Of a DNA stretch of 45,591 bases, positions 32,651 to 40,850 are shown piece after piece. A model generated the notes under the pieces. The model had not been told where the DNA came from. It ran no database searches and worked only from the letters and a program-made list of their open reading frames with translations. Source of the DNA: QHCE01 sp041743105 (GTDB lineage: Bacteria; Actinomycetota; Actinomycetes; Mycobacteriales; QHCE01); the NCBI GenBank assembly GCA_041743105.1, contig JBGTNI010000046.1, positions 1 through 45,591 of the forward strand, given 5' to 3'. Numbering within the stretch: the stretch's first letter is position 1; each line of letters opens with the position of its first letter. A program made the translations under genes and the position numbers.

Positions 32651-34807
32651 ATGACATCCCCATGGGCGTACCTTGGACCAGCACCGTCGTGGGCCGCTGA
32701 CGGCAGCGTGGTCACATTAGTCGAGGGGCCCACGTTCTGCATCTCGGCGCAGAACGGAGACATCATTCATAATACGGTCCAGGGTTTGTATTTTCGGGAT
32801 ATACGGCTGCTCTCACACTGGGAGCTGCTAGTGGACGGACAACGTGTGGAGGCGTTGTCTGTGGTTCCGAAGGAGCCCTTCAGCCAGGAATTCGTCTGTA
32901 CTGGACCCGCACACCCGAACCAAAGAGACTCAGCGTGGGTGGTACGGCGCGCTCGAAAGATCGGGCGCGGTCTTCGGGAGGAAATATCCCTTCACAACTA
33001 CAGCACCGGCGAGCTGACCGCCAACATCACGCTGCTTGCCGCAACCGACTTCGCTGACGTGTTCACAGTGAAGGAACGACGAGTACATGAGCTGACCCGG
33101 CCGCAGGTAACCACCACACAAAACGGGGTGGAGATCTGGTCGGAGGATCGCGAGCTAGGAACTCTCATCACCGCCAATGGTGAGAGCACCAGCGGTAACC
33201 TCTCCGTCCATCCCTCCGAGTGGGGGCTAACGTTCAATGTCACTGTCAAACCAGGCGGTCAGTGGTCAACGTCGATCGGAGTAGTACCAGTCTTAGACGG
33301 ACAGCGGGTTGCCCCACGTTTTAATTTCGGCGAACCCGTAGAAAAATCAGTGCCAGTGCGCCGCGCAACCGAATGGCGAGAGTCTACGGCGCGCTTAAGC
33401 GCGACACATTCGATTTTGGATAGAACATTACAGCAGAGCCGAAATGACTTAGGTGCGCTTCGTTTATTTTATCCCGAACATTCGAGTTACCCAACCATAG
33501 CCGCGGGATCTCCATGGTTTATGACGCTTTTCGGTCGTGATGCTCTCCTTACCTCCTTAATGGCGATGCCGCTGAATCCAGAGATAGCTATCGGTACGGC
33601 TTATGCACTCGCGGCCACGCAGGGCAGAGAAGTTTTCCCCATCACTGAGGAGGAACCCGGACGTATCCTCCACGAAATTCGACGCCCTCACGGATCCGGC
33701 GGGGAATTCAGTGAAGGGAACTTCATATATTATGGTGCGGTCGACTCCACGCCATTATTCGTTATGCTAATCGGTGAACTATACCGATGGGGTTTTGGTG
33801 ATGCCGTACGGCCATTGCTGAGCAATGTCGATCGCGCAATTTCTTGGATGGAAGAGTATGGGGATCGTGATGGCGATGGCTTTATTGAGTATCAGCGTCC
33901 CACCCCAAGCGGTCTTCCAAATCAAGGCTGGAAAGACGATATCAACAGTATTTCCTTTAGAGAAGGTCGACTAGCAGAACGTCCCATCGCTCTCGCTGAG
34001 GTTCAAGGCTATGCTTACGCGGCATATATGTCACGCGCAACTATTGCGATAGCTGAAGGCGATCTTGCTGGTGCTAATAAATTTAAAATGCGTGCAAAGA
34101 AACTGCAAGACATATTTAACGATCGATTTTGGATCGGAGAAGGCGAATACCTTGCCCTCGCGCTCGATAAAGACAAAAAACAGGTCGATGCCAAAGCATC
34201 TAATATGGGACACTGCTTGTGGACTAGAATCCTTACCGAAGATAAAGCACGTATGACAGGAAAACATCTTCTTGCTCCAGATATGTTCACTGGATGGGGA
34301 ATCCGCACTCTTTCTACCCAGGCATCTAGACACAACCCCGCAAGCTATCACACCGGGTCGGTCTGGCCCCACGATACAGCCATTAGCATCGCTGGACTAA
34401 TGATTTACAATCTTGTGGAGGAAGCACATCAGATAATTAATGGCTTAATTGATTCGGCGGAATATGTGGACTTTCGTTTACCTGAACTTTTTTGTGGTTT
34501 CGATAGAAGTGAACTCCCCATCCCAATTGCATACCCTGCCGGTTGCTCACCGCAAGCCTGGTCAGCGGCCGCTCCGCTTCTTATGGTTAGAGCAATGTTG
34601 CGACTAGAACCGAACATCCCAAGCGGCATCATCCAGTTAGCGCCAGAACTTCCCCCAAAAGTTGATGGTCTCAGTATAGAAGGCCTGCGGCTCGGTGACG
34701 ATCGGATGTGCATCACCGTCCGAAACGGGCACCTAGAAACTACTGGTAAGCCTACGGGTTCAAGGCTCGTCCAAAGCGTCGAGAACTGTGAATTTCCCTT
34801 GCCATGA
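32651..34807 (+). CDS. Amylo-alpha-1,6-glucosidase / glycogen-debranching-type protein
   Basis: The 718-residue protein has an N-terminal beta-sandwich (GDE N-terminal type, about residues 20-230) and an (alpha/alpha)6-barrel glucosidase domain (about 250-700). Marks include NTVQGLYFRDIRLLS, TLFGRDALLTS, NQGWKDDINSI, TGSVWPHDTA and YPAGCSPQAWSAAAPLL. It probably trims alpha-glucan side chains in the cytoplasm; exact substrate unknown. The first 230 or so codons are GC-rich like the chromosome, whereas the rest is AT-rich (36/60 G+C at 32821-32880 but 21/60 at 34081-34140). The reading frame is intact across this change. A glycosyltransferase follows. Confidence 0.85.
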   Translation: MTSPWAYLGPAPSWAADGSVVTLVEGPTFCISAQNGDIIHNTVQGLYFRDIRLLSHWELLVDGQRVEALSVVPKEPFSQEFVCTGPAHPNQRDSAWVVRRARKIGRGLREEISLHNYSTGELTANITLLAATDFADVFTVKERRVHELTRPQVTTTQNGVEIWSEDRELGTLITANGESTSGNLSVHPSEWGLTFNVTVKPGGQWSTSIGVVPVLDGQRVAPRFNFGEPVEKSVPVRRATEWRESTARLSATHSILDRTLQQSRNDLGALRLFYPEHSSYPTIAAGSPWFMTLFGRDALLTSLMAMPLNPEIAIGTAYALAATQGREVFPITEEEPGRILHEIRRPHGSGGEFSEGNFIYYGAVDSTPLFVMLIGELYRWGFGDAVRPLLSNVDRAISWMEEYGDRDGDGFIEYQRPTPSGLPNQGWKDDINSISFREGRLAERPIALAEVQGYAYAAYMSRATIAIAEGDLAGANKFKMRAKKLQDIFNDRFWIGEGEYLALALDKDKKQVDAKASNMGHCLWTRILTEDKARMTGKHLLAPDMFTGWGIRTLSTQASRHNPASYHTGSVWPHDTAISIAGLMIYNLVEEAHQIINGLIDSAEYVDFRLPELFCGFDRSELPIPIAYPAGCSPQAWSAAAPLLMVRAMLRLEPNIPSGIIQLAPELPPKVDGLSIEGLRLGDDRMCITVRNGHLETTGKPTGSRLVQSVENCEFPLP

Positions 34808-34877
34808 CTTGCTAAATCGATACAGAGCAACGTCACTCCTTGTGACAAATCTCCTGAAATTCCTCACCTCGAATCCC

Positions 34878-34925
34878 CATCTGGTATTATGAATTAGTTT
34901 GCATCTGGTATTATGAATCAGTTTG
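34878..34925 (+). repeat. 24-bp tandem duplication with two extended -10 elements
   Basis: Two adjacent 24-bp copies (34878-34901, 34902-34925) differ at a single base. Each contains TGGTATTAT, an extended -10 motif (TATTAT at 34885-34890 and 34909-34914). Both face the glycosyltransferase gene. Confidence 0.85.
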
Positions 34926-34935
34926 ACAGTGTCAA
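34923..34935 (+). promoter_or_regulatory. Palindrome TTGACA-G-TGTCAA upstream of the glycosyltransferase
   Basis: A perfect 13-bp palindrome with a single central base follows the duplicated -10 elements directly. It could be an operator at the transcription start, or its left half a -35 hexamer for a further promoter. Confidence 0.45.
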
Positions 34936-35063
34936 TATATGGGAATGTTCGAAATGTATTGGACATACCTGCCTCAACTAACGCAGGTAAGGTGCCGTGT
35001 GGCGGCATACCCAGGCAGCTAGAGAGCTCCTTGGGTAAGAAGATATCAGGAAGGACGCAAACT

Positions 35064-36191
35064 ATGGTGGGGTTAGCGCGTTTACCTCGTGAGTATGGCA
35101 AGCATTTAGCCTGGTGGGGTGAGCTCACGGAAGAAACTGGCTACGCACAAGAGGGGCGCCTTCTTTTACAGGCCATAACCGATATCGGGTTTACGGCAAA
35201 GGCTATTCCGCTGTCCGCTGATAAAATAAAAGAAGAAATAGATCCTTCCTATCGGACTCTTCTTAGAAAATACCTCGATGTAAACCTTCCTCAAGATTAC
35301 TTTAATATTGTCCACTGGGGAGGAACTCAGTGGTGGCCAAATAGCAATCCAGTGATTTGGCGAACCATGTTCGAGACCGATTCTTTACCACCCGATTGGG
35401 TAAAGCAGAGCTTGAAAGCAGAGGAGGTTTGGATCCCGAGTCAGTTCAATGTGGACACTTTTGCTAAAGCGGGTGTGCCTGAAAACAAGCTTCGGCTTTT
35501 GAATGAACCAATAGATACCAAGGCTTTCAATCCCGTAGTAGTTAAACCATTGAGCACAATCCCTTCCGACAAATTTTCTTTCCTCAGTGTGTTTATGTGG
35601 CAAGAAAGAAAAGGTTGGGATGTTCTGCTAAAAGCGTACAATCAAGCCTTCAGTAAACGCGATGATGTGCTTCTGGTTTTACATATAAACAACTTTCTGT
35701 CCACAAGCTTCGAGCCGCATGAGGCAATAGCGCAAGCCCGTCGTGATGCCGGTAAGCTAGATGACGCGCCGCAAGTTATGATCACTCCTTCGGCTCTTTC
35801 AGTGGGAGAGATGCCATCCTTATACCGAGCATGTAACGCCTTTGTCCTACCTTCGCGAGGCGAAGGTTGCGGGCGGCCTTATCTAGAGGCGATGTGCATG
35901 GGGCTGCCGACAATCGGAACAGGATGGAGCGGAAACACTGAGTTCATGAAGGAGGACAACTCTTTCTTACTCGACTATGAGATTCGTAAAATTAGTAGCT
36001 ATGCCGCTTCCGAGTGGCCAGTCTATTACGAAGATCACAGTTGGGCAGAGCCCTCAGTCGAGCACCTGATATCTGTGATGCGAGAAGTTTTTGATAACAA
36101 AAGTGAAGCCGAAAAAAAGGGAGCTAAAGCAAGTATAGACGTACGCTCAAAATATGACACTGCTAAAATAGCGCAGCAGCTTAAAGGATAG
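35064..36191 (+). CDS. GT4-family glycosyltransferase
   Basis: The 375-residue GT-B enzyme has VFMWQERKGWDVLLKAY (start of the nucleotide-sugar domain) and the EX7E motif in GEGCGRPYLEAMCMGLP, both typical of retaining GT4 enzymes. The N-terminal domain begins LAWWGELTEETGYAQEGR, as in glycosyltransferases of the 'group 1' type. ATG at 35064 is chosen because AGGAAGGA lies eight bases upstream; the open frame extends back to 34923 but that part is not protein-like. AT-rich codon use matches the end of the debranching gene, suggesting shared origin and function. Acceptor and donor are unknown. Confidence 0.85.
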   Translation: MVGLARLPREYGKHLAWWGELTEETGYAQEGRLLLQAITDIGFTAKAIPLSADKIKEEIDPSYRTLLRKYLDVNLPQDYFNIVHWGGTQWWPNSNPVIWRTMFETDSLPPDWVKQSLKAEEVWIPSQFNVDTFAKAGVPENKLRLLNEPIDTKAFNPVVVKPLSTIPSDKFSFLSVFMWQERKGWDVLLKAYNQAFSKRDDVLLVLHINNFLSTSFEPHEAIAQARRDAGKLDDAPQVMITPSALSVGEMPSLYRACNAFVLPSRGEGCGRPYLEAMCMGLPTIGTGWSGNTEFMKEDNSFLLDYEIRKISSYAASEWPVYYEDHSWAEPSVEHLISVMREVFDNKSEAEKKGAKASIDVRSKYDTAKIAQQLKG

Positions 36192-36212
36192 AGCCCAATA
36201 TTAGTCGCAACA

Positions 36213-37328
36213 TCAAACAATGCTGGTCTTGGCGGTGTTGACAGCTGACTCGATTGTGCCGGAGGCGAGCACGATATCTCCGGCAGGATCGGGCCTATAT
36301 AACACCACCGCTTGACCGGCGGCCACACCACGCGCTGACTGTCGGAGTCGCACCACCAGGTGTTCGCTGCCATCTCCGCGGTTCATCAGCTCGGCGCCAG
36401 CCTCGTATACCTCGCCGTGGGCCCGTAGCTGAGCCAGGCAGTCGAACGGCTCGACGATGGCGGCGCCGGAAGTCCAGACAGGACGCTGCGCCACTATCTC
36501 GTCCACGTCGAGCGCTTGCGCCGGTCCGACTCGCACGGTGTTGCTCACGGGTTCGATGCTGAGCACGTACCGCGGTTTACCGTCCGGCGCGGGTCGTTGT
36601 AGGCGGAGGCCTCGCCGCTGCCCCACGGTGTAGCCAAAGGTGCCGTCGTGCTCCCCTAGTGAGTCCCCGGTGGCCTCGTCTACGATCTGACCCTTGGACT
36701 GCCCGAGGTGTCGCCGTAAGAAGCCCTGGGTGTCACCGTCAGGGATGAAGCAGATGTCGTGACTGTCGGGCTTGTCGGCCACTAACAGGCCACGCTGTGA
36801 TGCCTCGACTCGCAACTGCTTTTTGCTGCAGTCACCGAGCGGAAATATCGCTCGTGATAGCTGGGCCGGCGTAAGCACCGCTAGCACGTACGACTGATCC
36901 TTGGCTATGTCAACTGAACGCCGCAGCACACCATCGGCGAGTCGGACGTGGTGCCCAGTGGCCACTGCATCGAAACCCAACGCCACCGCGCGGTCCAGTA
37001 CGACGGCGAACTTGATCTTCTCGTTGCACCGAAGGCACGGATTAGGTGTCCGCCCGGCCGCATACTCGGCCACGAAATCGGCTACGACTCCCTCTGAGAA
37101 CTCTGACGCCATGCCCCAGACGTAGAACGGGATACCGATCACATCGGCCGCACGCCGGGCGTCGTGAGAGTCTTCGATCGTGCAGCACCCGCGGGCTCCC
37201 GTCCGCTGTGCCTGCGGCGATTCCGACAGTGCCAGATGTACCCCAGTGACGTCGTGCCCAGCCTCGACAGCGCGCGCAGCGGCCACGGCGGAATCCACGC
37301 CACCCGACATCGCCGCCAAAACTCGCAC
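36213..37328 (-). CDS. mnmA: tRNA-specific 2-thiouridylase MnmA
   Basis: MnmA adds sulfur to the wobble uridine of tRNA(Lys/Glu/Gln), using an IscS-supplied persulfide. The 371-residue product has the PP-loop AAMSGGVDSAV at the N-terminus, the catalytic Cys98 in NPCLRCNEKIKF and partner Cys193 in HDICFIP, and the TVGQRRGL segment. GTG at 37328 is preferred because AGGAT is seven bases upstream and it gives the family-standard start; a 44-residue longer frame is unlikely. The gene is convergent with the glycosyltransferase. No cysteine desulfurase gene is adjacent. Confidence 0.95.
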   Translation of the reverse strand: MRVLAAMSGGVDSAVAAARAVEAGHDVTGVHLALSESPQAQRTGARGCCTIEDSHDARRAADVIGIPFYVWGMASEFSEGVVADFVAEYAAGRTPNPCLRCNEKIKFAVVLDRAVALGFDAVATGHHVRLADGVLRRSVDIAKDQSYVLAVLTPAQLSRAIFPLGDCSKKQLRVEASQRGLLVADKPDSHDICFIPDGDTQGFLRRHLGQSKGQIVDEATGDSLGEHDGTFGYTVGQRRGLRLQRPAPDGKPRYVLSIEPVSNTVRVGPAQALDVDEIVAQRPVWTSGAAIVEPFDCLAQLRAHGEVYEAGAELMNRGDGSEHLVVRLRQSARGVAAGQAVVLYRPDPAGDIVLASGTIESAVNTAKTSIV

Positions 37329-37600
37329 AGTTACATCCTTCCAAGCAGATTGCTTCGCTGTCGTGCCGGAGAACATCACCATGGCGCTTGGTAGAACGTG
37401 GGTAGCACGCACATCGACACGGGTCTTGTCCCCGCTCCAGCGTAAACCGTAGCCGCTCAACGCCCTCCGCTACCGCACCCGGCTGAACTCCGATCTCGCC
37501 ACAGGCTTCGAACCGGTATGCGGCCGTGACGTACTCACATGGAGGGACTATGAATGCAGTTTGGGGGCATGCTGAGGCTATGAGTAAACCATTCAGGTCT

Positions 37601-40600
37601 CTATTGTGCTTCCGGAATCGCGGTGATCAGGGCAGCTAAGCGGTCGGCATCGAGTAGATCCACGGGACGTTCGGTACGATTCACACGCACGTAGTGGAAA
37701 CCGGCACGCACCTGATCGAGTGGCACACCTGCCAACTGCGCCCACGCCAGGCGGTAGGCGGCAAGCTGGACAGCGGCGGCTCGAGCGGCAACGCCGATCG
37801 GTACGACGCCGGTCTTCCAATCGATCACCTCCCAAACCTTTGCATCTTCGCGATACTCGGACCGCTGCGACGCGAATACCGCATCCATCCGTCCCCGCAC
37901 CTGGACATCGCCGAGCATCATCGCAAACGGCACCTCGACATGTGCCGGAGTACGGTGCGACCACTCGCTGCGCTCGAAGGCCTGTTGCAGCACTGGAAGC
38001 TCGGCATCGGGAGCCGCACCAGTGTCAGCGGAGCCTGGCAGCTCGTCCAGGTCCAGCAGACTCTGCGCAGTGAAGCGACGCTCCAACCAAGCATGAAACG
38101 CCGTCCCTCGCCGGGCAGTCGGAGCAGGCGGGCGAGGCATCGGCCGATGCAGCTGTGCCGCCAGCTCGGCAGAATCGCGCTGTAGACCCACCAGCTGCGA
38201 GACCGACAGCTCTGACGGCAACGGCACCGCCACCACGCTGCTGCGGCTTTGCTTCTCCCGCTCCGCCAGCAGTAGACGGGCGTGGGCAAACCACTCGGCG
38301 CCCGCCTCCCGCTCGACTGTGCTGAGCTTCCCGCCCGCAGCCGTCACCAGCTTGGCTCCGGCCACCACAGCGGCGCGCCTATCCCCCAGCGGGTCGACCG
38401 GCCATGACACTGTCCTGGGCTCGACCAGCAAGGGGTTATCTCCTGTAGGTACCGGCGCCCACAGCCGCGGCGAGCGTCCCGCCGCCCGCTCGTGTCGGTC
38501 AAGCTCACTCAGGAACGTCGACGGGCCGCACGGCGTCTTGCTGTCTGCCCACCAGTACCCCGAGCACAACAGTGTGGTACGCGCACGGGTCACAGCCACA
38601 TACACCAAGCGGCGCTCCTCGGCCAGCCGATGTTCGTCCCATGCATTCTTCAACCGCTCGAGAGCGCCTGCCATCTCACTTTGATCTGTTACATCGGCCA
38701 GCCGCAGCGCCGGAAGCTCGTCACGGTCTCCCCGAAGGTCGAATGGAAGCATGCCTGGGTTCCGCGTCCATAGCCCCGGGGTTCGCTCCGTTCCCGGGAA
38801 CTTTCCCTCGCTCAGGCCGGCCACCGCCACCACGTCCCACTCCAGTCCCTTTGCGGCATGGATGGTCAGCACTTGCACCGCACCTGGGTTCACAGCAATC
38901 CGACCGGGAGTGAGCCCTCGTTCCTGTTCGGATGCGGCATCCAGATAAGCCAACAGCGCCGACGGAGTGGCCGCGCGTGCGCCCTCGGCAAATGCACTCA
39001 CCACCGCGGCCAGCTCATCCAGCTGCGCGCGGGCCGCAGCCGGGTCGCTGGTATCGCGCACAGCCACCTCGATGCCGATGCCCAGCGCACTTTCTACGGC
39101 CGCAACCAGGTCCGGCAGCGGCTGGTTGAGCTGGCTTCGTAGCAGCCGCAGTTCGTCCCGCAGCGCCTGCAACCGTGTATAACCGACGGAGGAATAAACG
39201 TGTGGCGGGCCAAGATCGTCGAGCGCATCGATGATCCCGACCGAATCCGCAATATGCGACTGTGCCGCATCGAACTCCGTGGCGGCGCGGCGAAGCGCAT
39301 CCAGTGTCCTGGTACGTGCCTGCAGCGCAGCGAGGTCCTTCGCACCGATTCGCCAACGCGCGCCGGTCAGCAGTCGCATCAGGGCGGGAGCAGCCGCGGG
39401 GTCGCATAAAACGCGGATGGTGGCGACGACATCGCGAACCTCGGCGACCTCGAGCAGGCCGCCTACACCAACGACCTCCACGGGCAACCCTTCTCGCCGG
39501 AGGGCTTGGACGTAGCGCCGAAGCTGCGAACGGGTGCGAAGCAACAGCGCTGTCGTCGGTGGTGTGGCCCCACCGGAGCGCAATCCGGCCAGCTCCCGCG
39601 CGAGCCATGTCGCCTCATCGTTCACGGTCTCGCAGAGCGCGTACCGCACCTGGCCGATATCGGGTCGGTGGGGGTTAGCCGTCAGGTCGGGCACCCGAGG
39701 TGAGCGCAGCGGCGACGACAGCACGTTAGCTACCGACAGCACCGCTGAAGCGTTTCGCCAGCTGATAGCCAGCGGTGCCACATCCGCCTCAATCCCGTTT
39801 GCGGACGGGAAATCCGTCGGGAATCGCGCCAGGTTTCCGGCACTGGCGCCGCGCCAGCCGTAGATTGCCTGACACGAATCACCCACGGCAATGACAGGGT
39901 GACCGCCATCAAATGTCGACTGCAACAGTGTCAGCTGTGCGTGGCTGGTGTCCTGGTACTCGTCCAGTAGCACAACGGTGAAGCGATCCCGCTCTGAGCT
40001 TCCCACCTCGGGGTGGTCGGCGGCGAGCCGTGCTGCCCGGGCCATCTGGTCACCGTAGTCGGCAGATTCGGCGGCCTGTTTGCGTTCCGCGTAGCCCTCC
40101 ACCAGCGGAATCAGCTGCGTGAGGTGCTTGAGCAACTCCAATAACTTCCTAGTATCCGCCGACTTGCCCTTGCCTGTGGGCAGCCGCTCGACTCGAGTCC
40201 GCAGCCTTGCTGCATACTCGGCCAGCTCGACGGGGGTTCGCAGCTGCTCCGCCAACTGCGAGGCAAGCCCGTGCACCTGCGCGGTGACGGTGCTCAAGGC
40301 CGACATCACCGCCGACATGTCACCGTCGTAGGCCGCAACCACCGCTTCTGCGATCTGCCAGCTCCCGGCCTCCCCCAGCAGCGAGATCTCGGGCTCGTAG
40401 CCGGCTCTCACACCGTGTTCGGCCACCACGCGAAGCGCATAGGCGTGGTAAGTGGACACCGTGGGCTCGCCTTGCTGCCGGGTCACATATTGGCTCAACC
40501 CCCGCGCGTCCAGTTGAGACAGCCGTGACCGCAGCCGTGCCGACAACTCTCCCGCTGCTTTGCGGGTGAACGTCAATCCCAACACCGCTCCGGGGGAGAC

Positions 40601-40834
40601 GAGACCATTGGCCACCAGCCAGAGCACACGGGAGGCCATTGTCTCGGTCTTGCCCGAGCCGGCGCCGGCGACCACCAGCAACGGCCGCAGTGGCGCCTCA
40701 ATGATGGCCGTCTGCTCCGCCGTGGGCGTCGGCAGGCCAAGCTCAGCCGCGATCGTCGCGGCTGACAATCGTGCGACCGGGTGAGCGACGGCTCCTGCTC
40801 CAACCCGCTGTTCGACCGCCTGTGATGCGCTCAT
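37601..40834 (-). CDS. adnB: DNA end-resection motor-nuclease subunit AdnB
   Basis: AdnAB is the mycobacterial RecBCD/AddAB-like heterodimer that unwinds and cuts double-strand break ends. The 1077-residue protein is a UvrD-like helicase: VVAGAGSGKTETMASR, LDEYQDTSHAQ (canonical motif II), AIYGWRGA, TIHAAKGLEWD and VAVTRARTTL. A C-terminal RecB-type nuclease shows GTAFHAWLE, GRMDAVF and VIDWKTG. The ATG at 40834 lies 16 bp after the adnA stop; a start at 40906 within adnA is possible. The downstream position and strong motor motifs fit AdnB. Confidence 0.93.
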   Translation of the reverse strand: MSASQAVEQRVGAGAVAHPVARLSAATIAAELGLPTPTAEQTAIIEAPLRPLLVVAGAGSGKTETMASRVLWLVANGLVSPGAVLGLTFTRKAAGELSARLRSRLSQLDARGLSQYVTRQQGEPTVSTYHAYALRVVAEHGVRAGYEPEISLLGEAGSWQIAEAVVAAYDGDMSAVMSALSTVTAQVHGLASQLAEQLRTPVELAEYAARLRTRVERLPTGKGKSADTRKLLELLKHLTQLIPLVEGYAERKQAAESADYGDQMARAARLAADHPEVGSSERDRFTVVLLDEYQDTSHAQLTLLQSTFDGGHPVIAVGDSCQAIYGWRGASAGNLARFPTDFPSANGIEADVAPLAISWRNASAVLSVANVLSSPLRSPRVPDLTANPHRPDIGQVRYALCETVNDEATWLARELAGLRSGGATPPTTALLLRTRSQLRRYVQALRREGLPVEVVGVGGLLEVAEVRDVVATIRVLCDPAAAPALMRLLTGARWRIGAKDLAALQARTRTLDALRRAATEFDAAQSHIADSVGIIDALDDLGPPHVYSSVGYTRLQALRDELRLLRSQLNQPLPDLVAAVESALGIGIEVAVRDTSDPAAARAQLDELAAVVSAFAEGARAATPSALLAYLDAASEQERGLTPGRIAVNPGAVQVLTIHAAKGLEWDVVAVAGLSEGKFPGTERTPGLWTRNPGMLPFDLRGDRDELPALRLADVTDQSEMAGALERLKNAWDEHRLAEERRLVYVAVTRARTTLLCSGYWWADSKTPCGPSTFLSELDRHERAAGRSPRLWAPVPTGDNPLLVEPRTVSWPVDPLGDRRAAVVAGAKLVTAAGGKLSTVEREAGAEWFAHARLLLAEREKQSRSSVVAVPLPSELSVSQLVGLQRDSAELAAQLHRPMPRPPAPTARRGTAFHAWLERRFTAQSLLDLDELPGSADTGAAPDAELPVLQQAFERSEWSHRTPAHVEVPFAMMLGDVQVRGRMDAVFASQRSEYREDAKVWEVIDWKTGVVPIGVAARAAAVQLAAYRLAWAQLAGVPLDQVRAGFHYVRVNRTERPVDLLDADRLAALITAIPEAQ

Positions 40835-40850
40835 CGTTATAGCACCGGCC

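Larger units (their letters stand above)
33400..36200. other. AT-rich island spanning the debranching and glycosyltransferase genes
   Basis: From roughly 33.3-33.4 kb to the end of the glycosyltransferase the DNA is clearly richer in A and T, with codons such as AAA, TTA and ATA that neighbours avoid. Composition returns to normal in mnmA at 36.2 kb. No transposase, integrase, direct-repeat boundary or tRNA was found at the edges. Horizontal transfer or replacement is inferred. Confidence 0.7.

Noticed and set aside
32587..32700. 37-codon leader-like frame before the debranching gene
   Set aside because: No ribosome-binding site or recognisable attenuator; mentioned only in the intergenic entry.
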